64,000 bases of DNA from Lotus japonicus (GCF_012489685.1 NC_080044.1:59077507-59141506), one strand, 5' to 3'. Shown: positions 1-11,471, counted from the stretch's first letter. Numbers and translations are program-made. Notes: generated by a model not told the origin, from the letters alone.

Positions 1-600
1 GCGATTTACTTAATTGTGTGTGCTGCTAAATCATAGAGAAAATGAAGCACAATTGGAGATGGTAGAATGATTCAACGCAGAGGACAAGATTGGAGCGTAT
101 GAAATTTTAGCATAAACCTAGGGATAATTTTGTTAATATAAATACTTTTAAAATGTGTTCCGTTACGTTCCCTTCCGTTCCACCCTTTTCCACGGAACCA
201 AATTGTCCCGTTCCAGGAGCTTTTTGTCCTGTTCCGTTCTATCATAAAAACACAACAAACACAGAACGAAACATATTTGTTCTGTTCCGTTCCCTTCCCA
301 CATGTCTACCAAACGCTACCTATGATTCATCGTCTATGCACACTTTGTTCTATCCCAGCCAAAGTATATACATAGAAGATAGTTCAATTGCTGAGAAGAA
401 ACTACAATTGAGTGTTCATCGTCTATGCACACTTTGTTCTAGAAGATAGTTCAATTATTTTCTAACCCAAAGTGATCAATGGAAGGAAAAGCAAGAAGAC
501 CGTAAGTCATAACAAATTAACAAAACATCAACACAAATTATGATAAATGTAAATCAAGAACAAATAAGTCACTAGAAGTTATGTGAGTGAAATGAACGGT
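1..600. other. Intergenic flank with GTTCC-rich and duplicated motifs
   Basis: No gene is supported here. Roughly 150-300 is rich in GTTCC/GGAAC words of the kind seen in plant DNA-transposon debris. A 27-bp direct repeat occurs at 326-352 and 415-441, and a 17-bp repeat (TAGAAGATAGTTCAATT) at 373-389 and 440-456, so a short block was locally duplicated. The last five bases (596-600, ACGGT) are the left target-site duplication of the adjacent retrotransposon. Confidence 0.6.
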
Positions 601-1810
601 TGTAAGATCAAGTTTTGATCTAGTAGTACAACTATATCTTTTGATGATTACAAGTTAACCTTTTGATATGAACAATTATGGTACTCTAACGTGTTTTTCT
701 GAGTGTGCTATTTACAGGCTCTGACCTCTATCTTATCTCACACAAATCAGAAGCACTATGCTTAAAGAGTGACCCAAGCAACGCTTTCGCATTCTCCATG
801 TTCAGTCTGAACAGTGGAAAAGCTTCAGAAGATCTGAAGTAAATCAAGCTCTGATAAGGACTCAGCTCACTTGAAGCTCTGATGATCCAGAAGATCTGAC
901 AACCAAGAGACTATGAAGGCTCAGAGGCTCTGATGGTGTAGAAGACTCTGACGATCCAGACTCTAAAGAGTGAAGACTCTGAAGTCCAGAAGCAACTGGC
1001 TCTGAAGACCATGTACTGATCCTCTGAAGTGAAGATCAGAAGGTACAACGGTCAGAGGGTCCAAGCTTCCTTCTGACTCTGATCAATCAGCTTCACAAGT
1101 TCCAATACGAAGCGCTCCTCTGATTAGAAGTCTACGAGGTTAAGGTCAAGTCACTATCCAAAGTACAAAAGCAAAATGTACTATCCTGACGACCTACCTA
1201 ACATCCTCAGCCACAGCAGAAGCTGGAATTTCCAGAACTGCCCTCCAACGGTAGCATTTCCATGCAACGTTCAACCCTAATCCTTGGAGTATAAATAGAG
1301 GCTGAAGATTGAAAGAAGCGGCCAGAAGCACTTACACACGCGCAAGAAATATTCAAACCTTCTAAGCTTTCTTTCATCTTGAATTTCATTGTGTTTACTA
1401 TAAGCTTTTTAGAAGCATTTTCTTTGTAAACAAGAACTTCATATACAGTTGTATAGTTTGCCTTTAGGAGATCAAGGTTGATCGGATCCTAGAGAAGACT
1501 AAGAGAGTGAATCTTAGTGTGAGCTAAGCCAGTGTATTGTTAGTCACTTGTAGGTTTCAAGTGCAGTTGTAACACATACCTGATTAGTGGATTGCCTTCA
1601 TTCTAAGAAGGAAGAAATCACCTTAACGGGTGGACTGGAGTAGCTTGAGTGATTTATCAAGTGAATCAGGATAAAATCCTCGTGTGCTTTTCTATCTCTT
1701 ATCTTAAGCACCTCTTGAGTCTTGAAAAGATTTGTTAAAATCTTAAGGTGGAAGCTTTATCTTGAAAACGTTATTCAAACCCCCCCTTTCTACCGTTTTT
1801 CATACCTTCA
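601..1810 (+). repeat. 5' LTR of the Sirevirus (1210 bp)
   Basis: Starts TGTAAGATCAAG and ends TACCTTCA. It is nearly identical to 11472-12708 but lacks the 27-bp tandem duplication found there. The TATA box TATAAATAG at 1290-1298 predicts transcription starting near 1320, giving a U3 of about 720 bp. Within U3 (700-1110) the hexamer CTCTGA recurs about ten times. Confidence 0.95.
1290..1298 (+). promoter_or_regulatory. TATA box of the 5' LTR promoter
   Basis: TATAAATAG, a canonical plant TATA element, in the middle of the LTR. The same box is at 12188-12196 in the 3' LTR. Confidence 0.75.
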
Positions 1811-1812
1811 AT

Positions 1813-1824
1813 TGGTATCAGAGC
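1813..1824 (+). other. Primer-binding site (initiator tRNA-Met type)
   Basis: TGGTATCAGAGC starts two bases after the LTR end. This is the standard plant copia sequence complementary to the 3' end of initiator tRNA-Met, where minus-strand DNA synthesis begins. Confidence 0.93.
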
Positions 1825-1882
1825 GCAAGTTCTGATTACCACACCTAACAGTGTTCAGTGATTCGGGCCGGTGTGAAAAACA

Positions 1883-3786
1883 ATGGCTACCACCAGTGAA
1901 ACACAGAAAGATGGATACAATGCAAAGTCTCCCATGTTCGACGGTCAAAGGTTCGAATATTGGAAAGATAGACTCGAAAGTTTCTTTCTGGGTTTTGATG
2001 CAGATCTCTGGGATATTATTGTGGCTATGAGCGTCCAGTTGATGCAGAAGGCAAGAAGATCCTAAGGTCAGAGATGACTGCAGATCAAAAGAAGCTGTAC
2101 TCACAACATCACAAAGCAAGAGCAATTCTTCTAAGTGCTATCTCTTATGAAGAGTACCAGAAGATTACAGATCGTGAGTTTGCAAAAGGCATCTTTGAAT
2201 CCCTGAAGATGTCTCATGAAGGAAACAAGAAAGTCAAAGAATCAAAGGCATTGTCTTTGATCCAAAAGTATGAATCCTTCATCATGGAGCCAAACGAGTC
2301 CATTGAAGAAATGTTCTCCAGATTTCAGTTGCTTGTAGCTGGAATACGACCTCTCAACAAGAGCTACACTACAAAAGATCATGTCATAAGGGTCATGAGG
2401 AGTCTTCCTGAAAGCTGGATGCCTTTAGTGACATCAATAGAGCTAACGAGAAATGTCGAGCATATGAGTTTAGAAGAACTCATCAGCATTTTGAAATGCC
2501 ATGAGCTGAAACGTTCTGAGATGCAAGATCTGAGGAAAAAGTCTATAGCCTTGAAATACAAATCTGAAAAGGCTAAGGCTGAGAAGTCAAAGGCTCTCCA
2601 AGCTGAAGCAGAAGAATCTGAAGAAGCATCAGAAGATTCTGATGAAGATGAGCTGACTCTGATCTCCAAGAGACTCAACCTCATTTGGAAGCACAAGCAA
2701 AGCAAGTACAGAGGCTCTGGAAAGGCCAAAGGAAAGTCTGAATCCTCAGGCCAGAAGAAGTCATCAATCAAGGAAGTCACATGTTTTGAGTGCAAAGAAT
2801 CAGGGCACTACAAAAGTGATTGTCCAAAGTTGAAGAAGGACAAGAAGCCAAAGAAGCACTTCAAGACGAAGAAGAGTCTGATGGTGACCTTTGATGAATC
2901 AGAGTCAGAGGATGTTGACTCTGATGGTGAAGTCCAAGGACTCATGGCTATTGTCAAAGACAAGGAAGCAGAGTCAAAGGATGTTGTTGACTCTGACTCA
3001 GAATCAGAAGGAAATCCCAACTCAGACGATGAAAATGAGGTATTCGCTTCTTTCTCAACCTCTGAATTGAAACATGCTTTGTCTGATATCATGGATAAGT
3101 ATAACTCCTTATTGTCTATGCATAAAAAGTTGAAAAATGACTTATCTGCTGCTTCTAAGACTCCTTCTGAACATGAGAAAATTATTTCTGATTTGAAAAA
3201 TGATAATCATGCTTTGGTAAATTCTAACTCTGTGCTTAAGAACCAGATTGCTAAGTTAGAAGAAATAGTTGCCTGTGATGCCTCTGATTGTAGAAATGAA
3301 TCTAAGTATGAAAAGTCCTTTCAAAGATTCCTGGCTAAAAGCGTAGACAGAAGCCTAATGGCTTCAATGATCTATGGCGTAAGCAGAAATGGAATGCATG
3401 GCATTGGCTATTCTAAACCAATTAGAAATGAGCCTTCTATGCCTAAAGCAAAATCTTTGTATGAATGCTTTGTTCCCTCTGGTACCATATTGCCTGATCC
3501 TTTACCTGCTGAAGTTGCTAAACTCCCTCTCAAAAAGGGATCCTTCTCCATGTCTAAATATCATGCAAAAATTCCTTTACATTATCATGTTGAGAAACCC
3601 AAGGTGATCAGAACCTCTGGGGTAACTAACAAGAAAGGACCCAAAAAGTGGGTACCTAAGGACAAGATTATCTATGTTGCAGATATCCTTGATAGCTCCA
3701 CTGAAACACCAATCATGGTATCTGGACAGTGGATGCTCGCGTCACATGACGGGAGAAAGGCGTGTGTTCCAAGAGCTAAAACTTAA
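1883..3786 (+). pseudogene. gag: gag (frameshifted)
   Basis: Capsid/nucleocapsid gene. It begins with ATG at 1883 (MATTSETQ), and the N-terminal DUF4219-like motif FDGQRFEYWKDRLESFF is intact. A small deletion near 2018-2025 shifts the frame; the short first frame stops at 2065 and the remainder is open from 2074 to 3786. That part holds the UBN2-type gag domain (about 2090-2530), a basic/acidic Lys-Glu-Ser-rich linker, and a CCHC zinc knuckle CFECKESGHYKSDC at 2782-2823. The C-terminal frame overlaps the protease frame at 3674-3786. Family gag-pol is normally one frame, so a second net shift between gag and protease is likely here. Confidence 0.88.
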
Positions 3787-6773
3787 GCCTGGAGGCGAAG
3801 TTGGCTTTGGTGGCAACGAAAAGGGTAAAATTGTTGGTACTGGTACTATTTGTGTAGATAGTAGTCCATGCATTGATAATGTGTTATTGGTAGACGGCTT
3901 AACTCATAACTTATTGTCTATAAGTCAATTAGCTGACAAGGGTTATGATGTTATCTCCAATCAAAAGTCTTGCAGGGCTATAAGTCAGATCGATGGCTCT
4001 GTTCTGTTTAACAGCAAGAGGAAGAACAACATTTATAAGATCAGATTATCTGAGTTGGAGGCTCAGAATGTGAAGTGCCTTTTGTCTGTTAATGAAGAGC
4101 AATAGGTATGGCATAGACGGTTAGGGCATGCCAGCATGAGAAAGATTTCTCAGCTGAGTAAGCTAAACCTTGTCAGGGGCTTACCCACTCTGAAGTTTTC
4201 TTCAGACGCTCTTTGTGAAGCATGTCAGAAAGGCAAATTCACTAAAGTCCCTTTCAAGGTAAAGAATGTTGTTTCAACCTCAAGGCCGTTGGAACTTCTG
4301 CATATCGACCTGTTTGGACCAGTGAAGACTGAGTCTATAGGTGGCAAGAGATATGGGATGGTCATCGTTGACGACTATAGCCGCTGGACATGGGTAAAAT
4401 TTCTATCCCGCAAGGATGAGTCTCATGCTGTGTTCTCTACCTTCATAGCCCGAGTGCAAAACGAGAAGGCTTGTAGGATTGTGCGTGCCAGAAGTGACCA
4501 TGGTGGAGAGTTTGAGAATGACAAGTTTGAGAGTCTGTTTGATTCCTATGGAATTGCACATGATTTCTCTTGTCCCAGAAATCCTCAACAAAATGGTGTT
4601 GTTGAGAGGAAGAACAGAACTCTTCAGGAGATGGCTAGAACCATGCTCTAAGAAACTGGCATGGCTAAGCACTTTTGGGCAGAGGCAGTAAACACAGCGT
4701 GTTACATTCAGAATAGAATCTCTGTGAGACCAATTCTGAATAAGACTCCTTATGAATTGTGGAAGAATATAAAGCCCAACATTTCTTACTTTCATCCTTT
4801 TGGTTGTATTTGTTATGTTCTCAATACTAAGGATAGATTGCATAAATTTGATGCTAAGTCTTCTAAATGTCTATTACTTGGTTACTCTGATAGATCTAAA
4901 GGTTTTAGATTTTATAATACTGATGCTAAGACTATTGAAGAGTCTATTCATGTTAGATTTGATGATAAGCTTGACTCTGATCAGTCAAAGCTAGTTGAGA
5001 AGTTTGCAGATTTAAGCATTAACGTTTCTGACAAAGGCAAAGCTCCAGAGGAAGCTGAGCCAGAGGAAGATGATCAAGAAGAAGAAGCTGGTCCCTCTGA
5101 TTCACAACCTCAGAAGAAAAGTAGAATCATTGTATCACATCCTAAGGAATTGATTCTGGGCAACAAAGATGAACCAGTCAGAACCAGATCAGCCTTCAGA
5201 CCTTCTGAAGAGACCCTGCTTAGTCTGAAAGGATTGGTGTCTCTAATTGAACCCAAGTCCATAGATGAAGCTCTTCAGGACAAGGATTGGATTCTGGCTA
5301 TGGAAGAAGAATTGAATCAATTTTCTAAGAATGATGTTTGGAGCTTAGTGAAGAAACCTCCAAGTGTTCATGTAATTGGAACCAAATGGGTTTTCAGAAA
5401 CAAGCTAAATGAGAAAGGAGATGTAGTGAGAAACAAGGCAATGCTAGTTGATCAAGGCTACAATCAGCAGGAAGGAATTGACTACACTGAAACATTTGCT
5501 CCAGTAGCTAGACTAGAAGCAATCAGACTGCTGATCTCCTTCTCGGTGAATCACAACATAGTTCTTCATCAGATGGATGTGAAGAGTGCCTTCCTAAATG
5601 GTTATATATCAGAGGAAGTCTATGTTCATCAACCCCCAGGTTTTGAAGATGAGAAGAACCCAGACCATGTGTTCAAACTGAAGAAATCCCTCTATGGTCT
5701 GAAGCAAGCTCCCAGAGCATGGTATGAGAGACTCAGCTCATTCCTTCTGGAAAATGAGTTTGTAAGGGGTAAAGTAGATACAACTCTCTTTTGCAAAGCT
5801 TACAAAGATGATATCTTAATTGTGCAAATCTATGTTGATGATATAATATTTGGCTCTGCTAATCAATCTCTATGCAAAGAATTTTCTAAGATGATGCAGG
5901 CTGAATTTGAGATGAGTACGATGGGAGAACTAAAGTACTTTCTAGGAATACAAGTTGATCAAACACCAGAAGGAACATATATCCATCAGAGCAAGTACAC
6001 TAAAGAACTTCTGAAGAAGTTCAACATGCTGGAATCAACAGTGGCCAAGACTCCAATGCATCCTACATGCATTATGGAGAAAGAAGATGCAAGTGGTAAA
6101 GTGTGTCAGAAGCTCTATCGTGGAATGATAGGATCTCTTCTATACTACATCTAAGCCAGATATTTTGTTTAGTGTTCATTTATGTGCTCGTTTCCAATCA
6201 GATCCAAGGGAAACCCACTTAACTGCTGTTAAGAGGATCCTAAGGTATCTGAAAGGTACCACTAACCTTGGCTTGATGTATAAGAAAACATCAGAGTATA
6301 AGCTTTCAGGTTACTGTGATGCTGATTATGCTGGAGATAGAACAGAGAGAAAAAGTACTTCTGGAAATTTTCAATTTCTGGGAAGTAATCTAGTCTCATG
6401 GGCAAGCAAGAGGCAATCAACCATTGCACTATCCACTGCAGAGGCAGAATATATCTCAGCAGCAATATGCAGCACTCAGATGCTCTGGATGAAACATCAG
6501 CTGGAGGATTATCAGATCCTTGAGAGCAATATCCCAATCTATTGTGATAACACTGCTGCAATTTCATTGAGTAAGAACCCTATCTTACATTCAAGGGCAA
6601 AGCACATTGAGGTAAAGTATCACTTTATTAGAGATTATGTACAGAAGGACGTACTTCTTCTGAAGTTTGTTGATACTGACCATTAATGGGCAGATATCTT
6701 TACAAAGCCCTTAGCAAATGATAGATTTAATTTCATTCTGAAAAATCTGAATATGGACTTTTGTCCAGCATGA
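3674..6773 (+). pseudogene. pol: pol polyprotein: protease, integrase, RT, RNase H (multiply broken)
   Basis: Domains in copia order. The aspartic protease has WYLDSGCSRHMTG near 3713-3751. The integrase has its HHCC finger at about 4109-4250 and DDE catalytic residues in LHIDLFGP, RSDHGGEF and GVVERKNR (4290-4620). The reverse transcriptase has KSAFLNG, SLYGLKQAPRAWY and YVDDIIFG (5580-5860). RNase H has DADYAGD and STAEAEYISA (6315-6470). Breaks: in-frame stops at 4103-4105, 4649-4651 and 6684-6686, and a frameshift at about 6147-6155; the true family end is TGA at 6771-6773. The conserved RT segment around 5430-5460 also carries two unusual substitutions. The polyprotein cannot be made intact. 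Confidence 0.93.
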
Positions 6774-7206
6774 AGATGGATCAGAACCTCTGACTATGAT
6801 ACTTCTTTATCAGAAGATGTCTAGTCCAGAAGGTAACTCTATCAGAGTGTATGTACCCATTGGTGCTGACTCTGAAGCTGAGACAGTAAACGTGTGTCAG
6901 TATCTCTGATGCATAGTTCCTTGTGCCCTTGTGACAGTCTGTCGTAATGAGTGTTGATGTGCTTCTCTCCTGCGTGTGATATGTGTATTAACTGTTACTA
7001 TGATGTCTTTAATTTTCAACCGTTGATTTTAAATTGCTTTTTTGATCAACAACGGTTATTTTTAAAAAATCCACTATACACACACGTTCTCCTACACTTA
7101 CGGTTTTACATTATCTCTCTCAGTTTTTCAAACCCTTATCCCCACGATCTCTCTCTCTCTCTAGTCATCATCTTCTTTCTACCCAAAACCTCCAACCGCT
7201 TCAAAA
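6774..7206 (+). other. pol-env spacer resembling a 5' leader, with possible 3' splice site
   Basis: 433 bp between the pol stop and the env-like ATG. Inverted words CAACCGTTGAT (7019-7029) and ATCAACAACGGTT (7045-7057) form a hairpin. A pyrimidine run ending CTAG at 7148-7164 looks like a splice acceptor, and the ATG at 7207 is preceded by CTTCAAAA, a good plant initiation context. The env frame differs from the final pol frame, so simple stop-codon readthrough would not express it here. Confidence 0.5.
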
Positions 7207-10098
7207 ATGGTGAGACAAAACAGAAACGAAGCTGCAGATGCAACCAGGTTTCCAGTAATGGTAGTTGGTCAAGCTACAGGACAGGCAGGTCCTGAGGTTC
7301 AGAGAAATCAAGGTCAAGCTTCAGAGAAGATGATTCCAATTGCAGAACGGGGCTGTGTCGTTCACTGCGTTTATGCTCCGGAAGAACTCCAAGTACTTGC
7401 TGAATGGAGATTCGACCTGGATAATATAGCTGCAAATGGGCATGATCTCCGTCCCGAAGTTCAAGCTCAGGGATGGGAAGAGTATTTCAACAGGCTTAGA
7501 GGTCCAATTTATGACAAATTGGTCAAGGAATTCTGGAAGCATGCCGACTGCGATGATACTCAAGTGGTTTCCCACATTGCCGGAAGGAGGATCATCATCA
7601 CTGAGAAGTCCATTGTGAATCTTCTGGGTGCACACACTGGAACTGGGTATAGATTCCAATTGACAGAATCGAAGTTGAAACCCAGAACAAAGGAAGAAAC
7701 CAACAAGGCTCTTTACACTAACTACAAACCTGGCAAGAGCGACTACAAAGTGATGGATCTTCATCCCAAGCTCAGAATCTGGCACAAGATTCTGCTTAAC
7801 TGCATCAACCAGAGGTCAAAGGGTAGCTCTCCTGATTACATCAACTTCTGCCAGAAGGCAATGCTATTTTTCATTCAGGATAAGACGACGATCTGCCTTC
7901 CTTTCTTCCTGTTCTCTTACCTGAAAGAATGCATCAGGAAGTCAAGAACCACTGCCTCCATCAAGTCTGCCATTAAGTACATCCCCTTTGGGAGATTGCT
8001 TTCAGATCTCTTCATTGAGAGTAAATTTGTAGAAGATCTGATCAAGGCAGGATGCACAGAGGATCTGTCCACAATTGTCAGTGATGTCTTCACATCCACA
8101 TCCTTGAAGAAGATGGGATTGGTCAAGAAGAGGATAGACCCTGCTCATGAAGATACTTCAGATGAAGTCAGAAGAAGAAGAATCCCTCTGAATGACTATC
8201 CTTTGTGGACCCAAGCAGACAACCCATAAGCTATCAAGTGCTACATTGATGATCTAAGGATGCAAGGCTTTGAAATTGATGTAGACGAGTTCTTCAGGCG
8301 ATTGCCACCAGCTCAAGAGTTTGACTCTCCTCCCAAGAGGAAAGTTCAGAGAAAAATGGTCTTGGAGGAATCTTCTGAGGAGTCTGATGTCCCTCTTAAG
8401 AAGAAGAAGAAGGCTGACAAGCCTAAGAGGAAGCATGATGCAACCATCAAGCCTGATGATGGTGATGATGGTGATAATGAAGATGGTCCTTCTCCTCCAA
8501 AGAAGAAGAAGAAGCAAGTCAGAATCTTGGAGAAGCCTACCCGTGTGGAACCAGTTGCTCAAGTGATCAGAATGATTGAAACTCCTTCCAGAGTGACTCG
8601 GTCATCAGTGCGATCATCAAGTAAGTCTGTTGTTGATTCTGATGATGATTTAAATTCATTTGATGCACTCCCCATCTCTGCTATGCTCAAACAATCTTCC
8701 AACCCACTCACTCCTATTCCTGAGTCCCAACCAGCTGCACAAACCACTTCTCCACCAAATTCACCAAGGTCTTCATTTTTCCAACCTTCCCCTCATGAAG
8801 CACCTCTTTGGAATATGCTCCAGAACCAACCTTCTAGACAATCTGAACCAACCTCTCCCATTACCATCCAATACAACCCATTAACCTCTGAACCTATCAT
8901 TCCTGAACAACCAGTTCTTGAACAACCAGAACATGAACCCAGAACGTCTGATCACTCTGTCCCTAGAGCATCAGAACGTCCGGTTGTTAGAACCACTGAT
9001 ACAGATTCCTCAACTGCCTATACCCCTGTATCATTCCCTATCAATGTTGCTGATTCCTCACCTTCCAACAACTCTGAGTCACATCGTAACTTTATGGAAG
9101 TTAGGAAAGAAAAAGTGTCTGCCATTCCAGAGTACTACCTTACAGTACCAAGCCCTAGGAGATACCCTGGACCTAGACCAGAACGTCTAGTTGACCCAGA
9201 TGATCCTATCCAGGCTGACCCCTTGCATGAAGCAGACCCTTTAGCCCAACAAGTTCAACCAGACCAAGTTCAACAAGACCCTATTCAACCAGAACCAGAA
9301 AACTCTGTGTCTAACCACTCTTCGGTTAGATCACCACATCCTCAGGTTGAAACCTCTGAACCAAACCTTGGAACCTCTGAACCAAATGTCCAAACTTTTA
9401 ATATTGGTTCTCCTCAAGGTGCCTCTGAGGCAAATAGCAGCAACCACCCAACCTCTCTTGAAACCAACCTATCCATTGTTCCCTACATATACCTCAGACC
9501 AACCTCTCTCTCTGAGTGCATCAGTGTTTTTAATCATGAAGCTTCACTGATGATTCGCAACGTCAAAGGTCATACTGATCTGAGTGAGGATCCTGACTCT
9601 GTTTCTGAAGAATGGAATCGTCTGAGTACTTGGTTAATTGTTCAGGTTCCTGCTATGATGAGTCTTCTCACTGCAGAAAGGGATCAGAGGATAGAGGCTG
9701 CTAGGCAGCGGTTTACAAGAAGGGTGACTCTGCATGAACAACAGCAAAGAACTAAGTTACTTGAAGCTGTTGAAGAGGCCAGAAGAAAGAAAGAGCAAGC
9801 AGAAGAATCTGCCCGTCAAGCAGCTATACAAGCTGAAAATGCAAGATTAGAAGCTGAGAGATTAGAAGCTGAAGCTGAAGCTCTTAGATGTCAAGCTCTT
9901 GCACCAGTAGTTTTCACTCCTGCTGCTTCTGATTCCACTCCAGATCATCAATCTGCTCAGAATGTTCCCTCTAGCTCTGCACAGCCAAGTTCTTCCAGAC
10001 TTGACATCATGGAACAACGTCTAAATACTCATGAGACTCTGCTGATGGACATGAAGCAAATTCTTCAAGAACTTCTGCGTCGCTCTGACAAGCCTTAG
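7207..10098 (+). pseudogene. env-like gene (one in-frame stop)
   Basis: A 964-codon frame interrupted only by TAA at 8227-8229. The N-terminal third (through WRFDLDNIAANG and GWEEYFNRLRGPIYDK) resembles the domain shared by plant retroelement extra ORFs. The middle is Lys-rich (8390-8520) and then strongly Pro/Ser/Glu-rich (8690-9480). The C-terminal part at about 9660-9900 is a charged Arg/Glu/Ala coiled coil. In SIRE1 the gene at this position is called envelope-like because of its location and predicted structure; a membrane function has not been proved. I see no convincing signal peptide. Apart from the single stop, the frame is well preserved. Confidence 0.85.
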
Positions 10099-10286
10099 TT
10101 TTAGGATTTCTTTCGTTTTTCTTAACTTTTTTATTTCTATTTTATTTGCTTTACTTGCTATGTTTTGCTTAACTAGTAGTTTATCATTGCATATATATAT
10201 ATCAATGACTTTGTGCTTGCAAAACCTTCTTTTCTTTATTCATATCAATTATGCTTTTACATCATACATTTCTTTTTCCCTATACT

Positions 10287-10679
10287 CTAGAATGGAGGAT
10301 CCTTCCTCATTCTTCTGCACTCCCGGCGTTGCTCTGCTCTTTCCTTTTCCAACCGTTCAAGCGCATACTCTATGTTGCTAAGCTTGATGCTAAGCTTGGT
10401 TCTCTCCAGACTAACTTCTATAGTCCTGAGTCTTCCTACCACTGAATCTCTTTCTCCTAGCAAATTCAGTTCCCGCTGGCTGAGTTCCTCCGCTTCCTTC
10501 ACGAAGTCCAGGAATTCCTTCAGATCTTTCTCCAGCTCTGGATGAAGATCTTCCTCAAGCAGTGTCTTCGTCAGCTCTCGTATCGTTCGTGTACCATCAG
10601 GGTGCCGGATGTTAAGGAACATGTCTTCCTCGAAGGCCTTCCTTCTGAGCTCTTCCAGTGCAACCATGTATGAAGCCAT
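10287..10679 (-). CDS. Antisense coiled-coil ORF inside the retrotransposon
   Basis: An uninterrupted 130-codon frame on the strand opposite the element, between the env-like gene and the 3' LTR and convergent with env (189 bp between stops). It starts MASYMVALEELRRKAF and is Glu/Arg/Leu/Lys-rich, predicting a long helix or coiled coil. The ATG has a favourable context (A at -3, GC after ATG). TATATAA at 10733-10739 and CCAAT at 10792-10796 lie upstream on the same strand at sensible spacing. I do not recognise a family. It could be a real antisense gene of this lineage, a captured host fragment, or chance. It is unbroken while the sense genes are all broken, but its short length makes that weak evidence. 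Confidence 0.5.
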   Translation of the reverse strand: MASYMVALEELRRKAFEEDMFLNIRHPDGTRTIRELTKTLLEEDLHPELEKDLKEFLDFVKEAEELSQRELNLLGERDSVVGRLRTIEVSLERTKLSIKLSNIEYALERLEKERAEQRRECRRMRKDPPF

Positions 10680-11457
10680 ATTCTTTTTATGGTATTGATC
10701 AAGTTGTGAAGTTTACTCTATTCTAAATCTCTTTATATAGGCTTCACTCTCTCTGACAGTTAATGCTCCTGTAGTTTCTCGAGGTTAATTCATTGGTAAC
10801 TGAAGCTTCTCTTTACTCCCGTGGCCGGTGGTAAACGTTCTTCTTTTGCATTAACTCCCTTCTTTAATTCGCGTAACTCTCATTCATGCATCGATTATTT
10901 CTCCATCTTTTGAAACTTAGACCTTCTCTAAGGGGGAGTACCTTGTACTTCAAGCTAAGTTTTTCACACCCCATGCTTTTTGCTTATGCCAAAAAGGGGG
11001 AGTACACCCAGTTTTTGATGTGTAAGCTGTGTTAGTGTGATTTATTTTTTTTCTTTTGGAGAATTTAAGAGTTCCACCTTTATGACCATAGATGTGTCAC
11101 TAGGCAAATACAAGGAATACATTTCACTTCTTCTGAAGTGATTTTAGTTTGACTCTGATACCTTGTCCGTTGACTCTGAATACTTATGCGCTCTGATTAT
11201 TCCAATTCATCTATGTCATAAGTTTCTCACTCTGAACTCTTATATTATTTAGCTCAGAATCTAGACTTTACTAACGTTTTCATCAAGTATTAGATTCAGG
11301 GGGAGCTAAGCTCAGAATCAAGCAGTGACTTGAATTCAGAATGAGCAAGATAAACTATTCACATCAGGATAAGTCTTATTCTATATCTCTAAACTCTGAG
11401 TGAATTCAGTTTATTGTTTAAGAATTGTTCATCAAAAATCTTAGTTTTGTCATCATC
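10680..11457 (+). other. Non-coding 3' region of the Sirevirus with repeated polypurine tracts
   Basis: No sense-strand gene. AAGGGGGAGTA (about 10929-10940), AAAAAGGGGGAGTAC (about 10990-11004) and CAGGGGGAGC (about 11298-11307) precede the final tract at 11458. Multiple such tracts before the 3' LTR are characteristic of Sireviruses. The antisense promoter lies at the left edge. Confidence 0.7.
10733..10796 (-). promoter_or_regulatory. Candidate antisense promoter (CCAAT and TATA boxes)
   Basis: On the minus strand, CCAAT (plus 10792-10796) lies about 53 bp upstream of CTATATAAAG (plus 10731-10740), which lies about 54 bp upstream of the antisense ATG at 10679. This spacing fits an RNA polymerase II promoter with a leader of about 25 nt. 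Confidence 0.4.
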
Positions 11458-11470
11458 AAAAAGGGGGAGA
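11458..11470 (+). other. Polypurine tract
   Basis: AAAAAGGGGGAGA ends one base before the 3' LTR start at 11472. It is the RNase H-resistant primer for plus-strand DNA synthesis. Confidence 0.88.
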
Positions 11471-11471
11471 T

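Noticed and set aside
2379..3092. Ser-rich minus-strand frames opposite gag
   Set aside because: They arise because the sense strand is rich in GAA/TCT/GAT codons; no domains and no start context.
3674..3786. Programmed gag-pol frameshift in the overlap
   Set aside because: The overlap would fit, but related Sireviruses have one gag-pol frame and this copy has many other lesions, so a mutation is more likely. No slippery-site plus pseudoknot pattern was evident.
4403..4843. Minus-strand frame of 146 codons across the integrase region
   Set aside because: It is a shadow of the well-supported sense-strand integrase; it has no promoter, domain or sensible composition.
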